From: Parapristionchus giblindavisi
Lineage: Eukaryota; Nematoda; Chromadorea; Rhabditida; Diplogasteridae
Assembly (NCBI GenBank): GCA_943737045.1
Contig: CALSFV010000042.1
Coordinates: 750,001-814,000 of the forward strand
Direction: 5' to 3'
Length of the DNA stretch: 64,000 bases
Under the pieces are notes generated by a model that was given only the letters and a program-made list of their open reading frames with translations, was not told the origin of the DNA and did not search any database. Position 1 is the first letter of the stretch. Every line of letters begins with the position of its first letter. Shown in pieces: positions 43,601 to 53,489 of the stretch. The position numbers were made by a program, and so were the translations under genes.

Positions 43601-46600
43601 CATGATGATTATGGTCATTCCGGGGAAAAGTAATAGATCGATAAATCAATATTTACGGCTGCGCTACCTTTTGGTCGACCGGGATAGATGGAGCACTTTC
43701 TTCTCTTCTCTTTTCTTCATCATCATCTAACAAAGAACGATTTTATTATTATTCTGTCATTGTTGGATAAATGTACCTTCCTCATCCGAAGTGAGCAGTA
43801 TGACCTCCGGCTCTGTGGCAGGACGTCGTCTACCAGCCTGCTAATGATGCATTATACGGGTGACAAAATTATAAAAGTATTCTACAAAAAAGAAAAATCA
43901 ATATTTCGAGCTACCGTACATTTCGCCGAACTGCAGGAGGTGTGGTGCCTGAACATCGATCGATAAAAGCACTTTTCTTTTGCATATATGGTGTGTCAAT
44001 ATATTAAAATAGCATATTGCGTGCAATTTATCAATAAATTATAGAATTACAAAAGTTTTCCATACACTCCGCTTCCGAACATGATAGCTCAAATTAGCTC
44101 AGGGCCTTTAAATGCACATCCCAAGCTAATTTTACTCTCAACATTGGCAATACTCTCTCGTTGATAAAGAAGGCGAGAGAGTGCGGTCAGAGCGGGGACT
44201 TTCAAATTAGCCTGGGAGGCCGCTTTAAATTAAAGTCAGTCAGGAGGCAGACATACCCTGAGGCTGAGGCATCGAGCGGAGGGCAGGACGAGGTAGTACA
44301 CGAGATGTCTCTCCATCCGATTCATCTGCGCTTTCACGAGCTCCCGTAGTATCAGCACTAGCTCCTGCAATGATCTCATGTAGATGAAGAAAGCGAGAGA
44401 GTGTGGCCAGAGCGCTTTAACGTCTGGAGGAGGTCACCCTTGGTATGCTCGCGATTCGGTAGATATCTCATATCAATTACGCCATCGAAATCGCTCCAGG
44501 TGCGCGAGAGGTTGAGTGAGTCCAATTGATCATCTTCCGAAGCTGTAATAGTGCCCCAGTCAGAATATAAAATCAATTTCAAAAATTGAACAACAATTGA
44601 CGAAATGTGGTAGTAATTTTGTGTAAATTATAATACAAACGGATCACGAATGTAGATCTCGAGTGCACGACTTTGTTATTTGTTTAATATCACGGGGATG
44701 TGCTGGGAAATGATGTCCTCGAAATTTCGGAAAAATTTCCGATTTGGCCTCGCGAATGCAGTACAATTTTCCTAGGTCACGAAATTTCCTGCCCTTCTCT
44801 ACGATGCCGACCAATAAATTATGCACTAACGGCACACACCGAGCTAATCTCAAACACTCCGCTCTGGCAACGCTCTCTCGCTTGCTTTGTCTACGAGATA
44901 GCGGTGCCAGAACGGAGAGTAAAATTTGATCGGGATGTGCCTGTAATCGGATGCAATTTATGCTGCACGAATGCATCTCACGATCTTGCTTCACAATGTT
45001 TATAAACAGTCATAAATGACACACCAGTTGTTAGAAAAATGCTCTCTCTCTCTATCCTAAACTTTTCCCATCGGTTCACTTATAATAGATCAAATTCCAG
45101 ATGCTGCTCCACACTTCTAAATAGCGACGAAGATTGAGATCAACGATGGGGTCAAAACAAAGATCAAAGATCAAGATCAAAGATAGGATTAAAACAAAGA
45201 TCAAAGATCAAAGATCAAGATCAAAGATCTTCAAAACAAAGATCAAAGATCAAAGATAAAGATCAAAGATAGGATCAAAACAAAGATCAAAGATCAAGAT
45301 CAAAGATAGGATCAACACAAAGATCAAAGATCAACCATCAACCATCAAGATCAAAGATAGGATCAAAGATCAAGATCAAAGATAGGATCAAAACAAAGAT
45401 CAAAGATCAAAGATCAAGATCAAAGATATGATCAAAACAAAGATCAAAGATCAAGATCAAAGATAGGATCAAAACAAAGATCAAAGATCAAAGATCAAGA
45501 TCAAAGACAGGATCAAAACAAAGATCAAGGATCAAAGATAAAGATCAAAGATAGGATCAAAACAAAGATCAAAGATCAAGATCAAAGATAGGATCAAAAC
45601 AAAGATCAAAGATCAAAGATCAAGATCAAAGATAGGATCAAAACAAAGATCAAAGATCAAGATCAAAGATAGGATCAAAACAAAGATCAAAGATCAAAGA
45701 TCAAGATCAAAGACAGGATCAAAACAAAGATCAAAGATCAAGAACAAAGATAGCATCAAAGATAGTATCAAAACAAAGATCAAAGATCAAAGATAGGATC
45801 AAAACAAAGATAAAAGATCAAGATCAAAGAAAGTATCAAAACAAAGATAAAAGATCAAGATCAAAGATAGGATCAAAACAAAGATCAAAGATCAAAGATT
45901 GGATCAAAACAATCATCGCAATCACGCTCACCTTCCCCATCCTCGCCAGCGCTTGCTTGTTCAACCTGGTCGTTCGTCCGTCCTCGATCAGCACTTCCGT
46001 CAGCGATTTGACTGAAGTGTTTCACTCGCCCAGCAAAATCGAAATCTATATCGAAGTTGCCGAAACGACTACGGATACTGCAATGAGAACGATCGATTTG
46101 TCAACGATTACTCAATTTAAACTGATTTATGAACGAACTCGGCTTGCTCATGGGGCTTGAAAGTAGTTTCGAAGAACTTGTACAAATCTAAGACCTAAAG
46201 AATGGTTAGCGATCAAACAACCGAGAACTTTATCTAGATGTGATCAGATAGATCACATAAAGACAAAGTTTTTTTTTAATTATATATTTTTTTCACTTTT
46301 TAATTCAAGGACTAATGATTTCGAAATTCGCATTTCGACTGAACTTAATGCGAATTAATTAATTAATTAATTAATTAATTAATTAATTGAACGTTTAATG
46401 GTCATATCGATGTTGTTGGGGGATTACATGGGGTGATCATGAGCAGGAAACAGAAATAGTCGGGAGAATCCGCAGAAATGTGTCTTATTGCATTATTTGA
46501 TTTAGAAATCAACAACTTGATTGACAAGAGATAGTTGTTCTTGTTCAACTTTAAAAAGCGCTAAAAGATGAAACGGTCATTTCTATTAAAAAAATGTTTT

Positions 46601-47285
46601 TACTAGTTTCATGAGAATCGATATATCATTATTGCTACCCAAATCCTAGCATCGTATTTATGCGTACTCCACTACCTATCAAATATTTTATCAGAAATTA
46701 TACTTTACTTTCGCACCGCATAAAGTATATCATAACAATAAGTGCATACCCTTTTCGGATCCGCACCAATGACGTTGTGCATGCCCTGACGAAGGTCTTT
46801 CGTGTACCTTAAAAGCATACATTTAATTTAATATTATTTATGGATGTACAAGAATAAGTATGCATGCACTTTAAATATAATTTTTTTGATTAAATAAGTT
46901 AACTGGCAATGTGCTCTATGGTGTTTCGGCCGCTACGTCTACGCAATTTAGCTTAATTAAATCGTTTATTGTTTTTCTCTGCAATTAAAAAAACTCAAAG
47001 TGCGCTTATCATTTTCACTTGAAGTAGAATTGTAAGTCTACTGCAAGTGGCGTACATACTGTAATGCATTTTGTCCAATTTTCTTTCACTTGAAGAGCTA
47101 AACTTCGAGCCAGTTTTTTTTATTAAGCGAAGCGTTGCTTACTTTGCAGCCATTGCTTCAAATGAATGGTCGCAGATGAGCGCAGGGTCTGTCATTCCTT
47201 CCTGTTCGTTCTCCAGTTCGCGCCAGAGATTCCGGCCTCCAGGGGTTGATACGAGATCGTTGAGGCGTCTGTCCATCGACGTCAT
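38348..47285 (-). CDS. Long multi-exon gene for an unrecognised, probably nuclear protein
   Basis: Exons on the minus strand: 47143-47285, 46750-46807, about 46123-46194 (3' end uncertain), 45932-46077, 44438-44542, 44300-44364, 43777-43837, 43668-43726, 43324-43458, 43105-43227, 38853-38918, 38502-38567 and 38348-38443. Phases agree except around the third exon, whose donor I could not fix, and exons may be missing between 43105 and 38918. The ATG at 47285 lies 4 bases after a TTCAG acceptor, suggesting trans-splicing. Segments include GRNLWRELENEQEGMTD, DLRQGMHNVIGADPKR, TWSDFDGVIDMRYLPNRE, an acidic tract LLTSDEEDDDEEKRREE, a helical region KSEKVLEEEIGRIMNS, and a basic end DPKKAKKRKDKHRKAI. 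The acidic tract and lysine-rich tail suggest a nuclear protein; no domain is recognised. One gene or two cannot be settled here. Confidence 0.6.
39000..39370. other. Intronic or intergenic AT-rich sequence
   Basis: No exon with matching phases and no repeat was recognised. Confidence 0.3.
39380..40865. repeat. Foldback element of about 1.5 kb
   Basis: The left arm (39380-40010) and right arm (40230-40865) are near-identical complements; for example the TGACGGTCCGGAGATCCGAT block at 39646 recurs inverted near 40590. The same roughly 120-codon frame appears in both arms (39645-40004 plus, 40228-40611 minus). The unpaired centre is about 220 bases. A stray partial arm lies at 48110-48240. It probably sits in an intron of the long minus-strand gene. 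Confidence 0.85.
40870..41325. other. No recognised feature
   Basis: Short plus-strand frame at 41080-41271 without splice context; otherwise AT-rich. Confidence 0.3.
41330..41710 (+). repeat. Dispersed repeat, family F3, copy 3
   Basis: Matches 24870-25120 on the plus strand and 1640-2110 on the minus strand. Blocks include ATTGATTTCCTCCGTTTTTA, GAATGTAACTCGCTTAGTTT and AATAACTCAATTAAGGATAT. Confidence 0.65.
41880..41975. repeat. Left arm of a 4.7-kb spaced inverted repeat
   Basis: TATGCGGTGCAAAAGTAAAG, AATTTCTGATAGACTATGG and GTGGAGTACGCATGAATACG occur here and in complement at 46648-46735. The arms enclose at least eight exons of the long minus-strand gene. Confidence 0.7.
42030..42515. 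repeat. Foldback element of about 0.48 kb
   Basis: The arms share GGAATCCTTTCACCTCGCGG, AAACCAATCCAG and CAAACTTAGCGCGCATTCGC in opposite orientation, with a centre near 42270. It is non-coding. Confidence 0.75.
42660..42770. mobile_element. MITE family B, copy 7
   Basis: Inner arms CTCTCTCGCTTTCTTTGTCA and complement, right end AAATTAGCCTGGGGTGTGC; the left outer end is eroded. Confidence 0.7.
43516..43598. repeat. (TA)n microsatellite in an intron
   Basis: About 40 TA units between the exons at 43668-43726 and 43324-43458, preceded by a (CTATAGAT) triplet of short repeats. Confidence 0.9.
44110..44415. mobile_element. MITE family B, copy 8, plus a partial copy at 44376-44415
   Basis: A complete palindrome spans 44110-44227. 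A second fragment (GAAAGCGAGAGAGTGTGGCC) lies between exons 44300-44364 and 44438-44542. The short intron between those two exons is therefore mostly MITE, including the sequence just upstream of its acceptor. Confidence 0.7.
44828..44945. mobile_element. MITE family B, copy 9
   Basis: Left end GCACACACCGAGCTAATCTC, inner arms GCTCTCTCGCTTGCTTTGTC and complement, right end AAATTTGATCGGGATGTGCC. It lies in an intron of the long gene. Confidence 0.7.
45140..45912. repeat. GATCAAAG minisatellite in an intron
   Basis: About 770 bp of tandem AAACAAAGATCAAAGATCAA / GATCAAAGATAGGATC units of roughly 30-37 bases with variable numbers of the inner AAAGATC. It ends only about 20 bases before the exon end at 45932. 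Smaller GATCAAAGATC runs occur in other introns of the same gene (38470-38490, 38970-38985). Confidence 0.9.
46200..46735. repeat. Intron with (AATT)n and right arm of the inverted repeat
   Basis: A TTAA/AATT run lies at 46346-46390. The segment 46648-46735 is the reverse complement of 41880-41975. Nothing else is recognised. Confidence 0.6.
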
Positions 47286-47289
47286 GCAC

Positions 47290-48900
47290 CTGAACGAACC
47301 ACACAATTGTGATCGCTTAAGCGGTGCACAGTTCGGTTTTTTTTGGTTTTCAGCACATTTAACATCTCTAACCTTTTTTGCAATGTTAGTTTGCGTTAAC
47401 TTAACCGTTAACGCAAATTGCAAACTTGCGATAAAAATTCCGTGCTTTGACCATATTGGCTAAATCGACATATCGAGAAGACAAAGTATTTTCAGATTCC
47501 GCAACATATGTAAATACCAAATTTTCCCTTTAACCTTGCGATAAAAATTCCGACAATATTGTTATCTATCTATCAATATCTATATTGTTTGCATCTATCG
47601 TGAGCCAACTACCGTACCCTCAACCGCACCAAGTTTGTATCAAAAAGGTGATCAAGGTAAAATACGATTTGGATTGATTGGCGTGAAATGTACTGAAATG
47701 AAATGAAATGATTGTTTTGATATGCGCAGAAAAAATAGCATACGAGAGCTTTTTATCAGACCTTTTATTGTCTGATAAAAAGTATCAAAAGTGTTAAAAG
47801 TATCTTGTATTTTTCTGTTTGTATCTTGTATTTTTCACGTCCATATTTAATGAGCACAACACCCCATACTTGTCATTGACTATTATACATATTATTAAAG
47901 TAATATGAACAGTCACCGGTTCATGAAGTTGATCATCAGAACCAACTCTTCAGCGGTGAACTTCTTTGGGGCTCTTGTTCTTTTCCTTGCCATTGTTTGC
48001 CTTTACCTCTAAATCTGCCTGTTGTCCTCTAAATCAAATCATTACCATTATCAGTATCAGTCATCATCAGAAAAATCAGTCATTATTCTCATTATCAGTG
48101 AGATCACAATTTGGGTACAATTCGGATTGGGTCCTTGAAACATAGATGCGCCGAGTTCTCGAAAATTGAAAAAAAAATGTTCGAAAAAAATCGAAATTTA
48201 ATATTCGAAATAAAAAAAAATCGAACCATCACCGACCGACCTAGGGCCAGTGTTATGAACTTATGACAGAAATGAAAATGAAAAGTATAACAAAGGAGAG
48301 GTGATTGGCCAAATACATCTCTCATTTAAAGGGACCCGAAACGAAAAATTAAGTTGCTCTCATATGATAGAGCTTTGAATTCTGCTTCGAAAAATGTAAA
48401 AATTAAAGAATAATCTGTCTCTTATAAGGAAATAATGTAATCAGAACGTTGAAAAACTGCTGGTGTATTTCGCCGGGTTACTGTAGTTTATTCGACTTTT
48501 CCTAATGTGCACACCACAACGATCTCGACACTTTTTTCACTTACAGTGTTCACTCTTTCGTATATCTAACATTATAATTCCAATATTTATCCTTTTTCTG
48601 ATATTTTGAGCTGTTTTTATACTTTATTTATCACGACAAGAAGATATAAAGAACAAAAATTTACAATGATCATCAATTCAATCGACAATTTTGCTCATCT
48701 CGCAGACAACATTCATTCAATATTATATAGTTTATTTATAACATATCCCATAATATAAGGATACAAAAGCAAGATATCGAATACAAAGAAATATACATCG
48801 GAATTGGGCGATATAGAAGACTTGTATCTGCATGAAATTATACAGTACAACCATAGAAAGCAAAGAATGAAATCTTAACGGTTTAAACGAATAGCACTCC
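47290..48900. other. Intergenic region without recognised genes
   Basis: It lies between the 5' end of the long gene and the 3' end of the TOMM20-like gene. It contains an arm fragment of the 39380-40865 foldback (48110-48240) and AT-rich sequence. A promoter is not needed for the long gene if it is trans-spliced, but none can be pinpointed anyway. Confidence 0.35.
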
Positions 48901-48914
48901 ATTGGCAGATAATT

Positions 48915-50349
48915 CTAATAAATGGTCTCTACACCATGCCAATCAGTTGTGACGTCATCCTCACTGTCGATGAAGCCAGCAACAGACCATCGCATGGGAC
49001 GCATGGCCGAGCCAGCCGGCTTGCGCCATGACCTGAAAAGATTTGGCGAGTTAAATCAGTAAAACAAAGTCCATTAGATAAAGGTTGTTAAATGAATAGT
49101 GAACAGGTAGATTCTTTTCTTAAAGTTGCGTTAAAGATGTGGTCCCTCGAGTTTTTTCGTGACAAGACTGTCCGGGTAGAATGATAGAGATTTATCACAC
49201 GAACCGAAAGACATATCTAATATTGATTCATGTTTAAAGCCCACTATGCGCATTGAAAGTACTACTTTCAAGTCATGTAGAGAGTGCCCACCCGATTTGC
49301 GTTCTGGCTCTCTCATTTTCTCATTATCCCTTACGCCAATTACCATATAATATAAACAATAGCCAACATGCTTATCGTGGCGGGAGTCAGTCATGCAAAC
49401 TCGAGGATCCCCTTCTTTAAAGTCATAGGTGGGCACGCTGGGGGAAAGGCTGTGTGAAAACCGGGGAATTGTAAGGCAAGGCTATGCGAATGACCATTTT
49501 TTAGCAGATATGACTGGAAATTTTCCAATTTGTGTGAGGCAAAGCTATGCGCAAAGCCCCGAAACGGAAGGCAAGGCTGTGTGCAAAAATAATTCGTTTT
49601 CACGCGCCCACCTATGGTTAAAGTTAATGTTTTAACTAGAATTCACGCTAATACGATAACGAATATTTTAAGTGTAAACAAGTTCTTCTCAACTCATTGT
49701 CAGGATGAAACGTATAAAATAAAATGCAAACTAAATGTAGAAGAGACACACCTTCTGGATCCAGAATAATTAGTGATAGAAGCTTCGGATAGCGTGTGTC
49801 GAAGGCTACTGGATCAACCTAAATTACAACAATACAGTACAAAATAATTATTATATCGCTGTTATGGTTTCCTGTTGTCCCAGAGGATAGTACCCACAAT
49901 ACAAGGGCAGAAACAGAATTATAAATCAATGAAATTTAATATAAAATAAATATTATACAAATAATGACATCGACTTACTCTCGCGGATCGTCTGCTTGAA
50001 GTAGGGCGCTGAGCGACGCAGGTTATCATAGTAGACGGCGAAACCGATGTCGACGGCGCCTATCACAATAAAATGATATAATACGCTCGATTTACGTATA
50101 GAAAGTGCCGTTCAAAGCGGTTTCATTCATTTTTCTGCATTGCATGATTAAAAGTTATCGCGAAGAGAATGAAATGAAGCACTATCTGTGCATAGAATTG
50201 GTTTCAGCATAACGAAAGTTGCCCCTAACGTGAAGATGTAAGAAGAAAACCGAATACCTACAAGGAATTCCGGCGACAATGACGAGGTTGGCCTTCCCCC
50301 ACTCGATGATGCCTCCAGAGGAGCCGCCTGGCTGACCGAACCGTGCCAT
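48915..50349 (-). CDS. TOMM20-like outer-membrane import receptor, N-terminus clear, C-terminus atypical
   Basis: Exon 1 (50262-50349) starts at an ATG five bases after a TATAATTTAG acceptor, typical of spliced-leader addition. Exon 2 is 49979-50059; the junction is phase 1. Together they encode a glycine-rich start (MARFGQPGGSSGG), a membrane segment ANLVIVAGIPCAVDIGFAVY and then YYDNLRRSAPYFKQTIRE. This agrees with the TOMM20 pattern of an N-terminal anchor followed by YxDxxRRSxPxFKxxxRER. TOMM20 binds mitochondrial presequences on the outer membrane. Two further exon-like segments follow: 49752 to about 49808 (DTRYPKLLSLIILDPE) and one starting at 49032, which ends at 48929 or 48915 depending on frame. 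They do not resemble the TOMM20 receptor domain, their phases are ambiguous, and the total is short. The gene may be truncated, or a distant paralogue. Confidence 0.55.
49131..49422 (-). mobile_element. MITE family A, copy 6
   Basis: Reverse-oriented copy from AGATGTGGTCCCTCGAGTTT to GGATCCCCTTCTTTAAAG, slightly shortened around 49225. It lies in the last intron of the TOMM20-like gene. Confidence 0.8.
49428..49617. mobile_element. Unrelated MITE with CATAGGTGGGC ends
   Basis: Inverted ends CATAGGTGGGCACGC and GCGCCCACCTATGG, with AGGCAAGGCTATGCG repeated inside in several forms. It lies 6 bases from the family A element. Confidence 0.65.
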
Positions 50350-50359
50350 GTCCGCTAAA

Positions 50360-51195
50360 TTATATTTACGAAATATATAAGTATTTAAAACGACAATAAT
50401 GGACGAAATGCGTGTAAAACATTTCCTAGTTTACTAGTTAAACATGAAATTATCGCCGTTTTTCGCGTGAATAAAGCTACAGAAATGGAGCGATGGCATC
50501 CACGCGCGCTGCAGAAGCATTTAAAAAGACAATAATAGAAAAATAAAGGACAAAAGGAGTACAAAACAAAGAATTGAACCAAGAAAAACAAGTGGAACGA
50601 AAGCGCGAAACGACGACAAAATACCATAAGTCTTCTGCTTTTTCCCACACACCACAATTCCATGGTGTACAAAAATACAGAATCTTTGGCGAACCTACAG
50701 TAACCCGTCAATTTTTTCATACGCGTTTTTATGCGTATTATATATATTTCTTAAATTCTTTTTTATCAAATGTTTTATTCACACCTCGATAGACTCTCTG
50801 GCGAAAAATTAAGAAAATTAAAAATGGTGAAATTTTGGATGCATTTTCCCTTTAAATATCACTTTCTCTAGTCATTTGGCGGTCTCTAGTACTCTCATCT
50901 ATAATTAGGATCTCCTACAATAAATGCAATTCAAATTGGTATGAAATCAGACAGTTATCGGTTGCATTGTGTAGAAAAAATAACATGACACCTTCATTTG
51001 ACACGGGAAACAAAAACACAAACAAAAAAACACCACATAAAACTCCTGGCGATGTGAGGCCCGTGGATGAACATTTCTCAGGCTCGCATACATTCATGCA
51101 ATTTTGCTCAAATCTGACTAATCGTACCGATCTGACCCACCGGAGCGGGTTACGTAGCTTAGTTTATTTAGTGTGCGTTGTTCCTGTTCGTTGTG
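50360..51195. other. No recognised feature
   Basis: Upstream of the TOMM20-like gene. Overlapping frames on both strands near 50385-51218 have no splice context and no similarity I recognise. Confidence 0.3.
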
Positions 51196-51197
51196 TA

Positions 51198-51322
51198 CTT
51201 ATTCTTGTACATCCATAAATAATATTAAATTAAATGTATGCTTTTAAGGTACACGAGAGACCTTCGTCAGGTCATGCACAACGTCATTGGTGCGGATCCG
51301 AAAAGGGTATGCACTTAATGTT
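51198..51322 (+). pseudogene. Inverted duplicate of exon 2 of the long gene
   Basis: This is a reverse-orientation copy of about 46745-46858, including the intron bases on both sides and the exon itself with its GTATGC donor. The copied exon (51249-51306) still reads YTRDLRQVMHNVIGADPKR, with two changes from the original (K to R and G to V). No matching neighbour exon is seen on the plus strand, so it looks like an isolated captured exon. Confidence 0.7.
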
Positions 51323-52790
51323 ATTGACCATATAAAATACACTTGTTTATTTGGTACGAGAGTAGCCAACCACTCCCACAAGAGACTTTCTTGTTTTGCA
51401 TGGTTCAGAAACTATGCCGATCTCTTTTGTATATAATATAGCGCGCGGCGAAGGTCAGCCGGGTTAGAGAGAGGCAGCGGAGAGACAATCGAGAGGCGTG
51501 GCGAGATGTAGAAGGCTCGCCTCTCGATTGTGACCAAGTACATTTTATACGCACAATACCGTGGTTATGGATGCACCTACCGTTGCGTGACCCCCTACAG
51601 CCAATTTACTCCGTTTGAATTATGAACTACAAGCTACAACAACAACTACAACTACAACTACATGATCTACAAGACTACGAGTGTACTGTTGAAAATTCTA
51701 CCGTATATAAGTTCGATGAAATCAGTAAGAGTATCGATGGGATTGGAACGATGAAATGGGGTCATTGGCCAAGATTTGTCTTACTTACACTATGTTAGTT
51801 TTCAACGGTTAACTAACGAAGTTAACTAAGTCCAGTGAAGTCCAGTCTGATCTGGTCAAAGCTGGTCGAGTTATCAAGTGGTCGTAGTACGAGTGAGACG
51901 AGTGAGGGTACTGTAAGGTGCGGAGTACTGTACGTCTGGTTATGTCAAGTTGCAACTTACCCGAGTATCGAGTTCGAGTATCCAGAAGAGAAGAATCGAG
52001 TAGTGGGTCGAGTAGTCGAAGAGATCGGAGATGCGTCCGACTAGTAGAAGTGAAAATGTGTATATGAAATGAAATGGAAAGTTCTGCCTGAATGAAAAAA
52101 TTAATGGATGAATGGATAATTAAATTATTATGTCTGTCTGGTCCTTGCTTTGTATTTTAATAATTGTGATCAATGTTGTAGCAAATTTTGCAGAATGGCA
52201 AGTAAATTTTCGTTCACTCTCTTTAGAAAATTTTAAAAATTGATGTTTTGGTACTTTAGGATAAAAGAGCTTTTTAGTTAGGGACCGTATCGTGAGAATT
52301 ACGAGAGTGCAGTAAAATTTTATTTTTATCATTTTTCAACGTAATCGATGATGCCGATTCTAATGGAAAACAAGAATAAACATAAAAATAAAATTTGATA
52401 GTAGAAAACTGCGCTTAATAACTAATAGCTCATGTTAAGAAAAATACAGTATGCCAATCCTAGAATTGTGCCATGCGCTAGGTCACGATATATATTAATT
52501 CCGTCGAAATTCGATTAATTGAGTATTTCTTGCTTTATAATGATTCTTTATAAAGTAAAAACATTGACACTGTATGAACACAACAATTCGACACTTTTTC
52601 ATTAAATAAATGCTTCATTTCAAAAAAATCACCGAAAATATCAGGAAACTGTAGAATGCAAGCTGCGCAACACCCACAAGCAATACATCATTAAATTCGG
52701 TATTAGGATGAAGCCTAGTATCTGGTGCTTCGAATACTGTATAAATCGTGTTTGATAGATTTCAAAAAAAATGAGGAAAATTCGTTCGGA
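51323..52790. other. Unassigned sequence
   Basis: Includes short CTACAACTACA repeats (51630-51670) and a plus-strand frame 51835-52044 (SIEFEYPEEKNRVVGRV) without splice support. No family is recognised. Confidence 0.3.
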
Positions 52791-52799
52791 AATAAAGCA

Positions 52800-53262
52800 C
52801 AGTATTCTGGTCCAAGCCATTTTTCTTCCAAAGCAAGACAAAGGAGAGAGCATTGTATTCGAGAGAGTTTGTATGTTGAGCGGTCGTTCTTGCTTTGAAA
52901 GTCATGAGAACTCTGTGAAAGACATTCAGTGAAATCATCGAAATTGCCTATGTTTTGCAGCATGCTGCACAAATGCGACATCACACTGAGCCAAAAGTTA
53001 CTTAAATACAAGAATAGCGTTTGCTACCTCGATACACTCAAGTAGAGTTCAGCTAGAATGCAAGCTATCTCGGTTTCTTATATTCTAGTTGAGCGTTCAG
53101 CTTAAATGAAAACGTAATTCGGCTAACTATCATTTAAGATCCAAACAGGCAAAAGATCAGGGAAGAGTGGGGAACCGAACCACTTACTTTCCGCTTAACA
53201 AGGGAAGACGCATACTACTGCGCCGCTGAGACATTGCTAAGCAACTTTTGGCTCAGTGCAGA
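52800..53262. mobile_element. MITE family G copy and a MITE carrying a tRNA-like insert
   Basis: The part 52800-52925 matches 2385-2525. The part 52984-53262 has inverted ends ACTGAGCCAAAAGTTACTTA and AGCAACTTTTGGCTCAGTG. Inside, on the minus strand at about 53165-53240, is a tRNA-like unit with A-box GGCGCAGTAGTATGCG and B-box GGTTCGGTTCC. Its acceptor arms were not found to pair. Confidence 0.55.
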
Positions 53263-53489
53263 TACAGCGTCAAGCGTAGCATCAGGAGGAAGCCTAGTGT
53301 CTGGAGCGTGTATTAATGTATAACTCGTAATGGGGTTTTGCCAAAACTTCAGAAAATATCGATCGAAAGAAAACAAATTAAGAGAAAATTACGAAGTTGA
53401 CTATGTTTCGCAGCTTGCGGCAAAATGCGACATTCGATACGGCGTGAAACGCAGTACGAGGAGGAAGAGTAGTATCTGGGGCGTTCATT

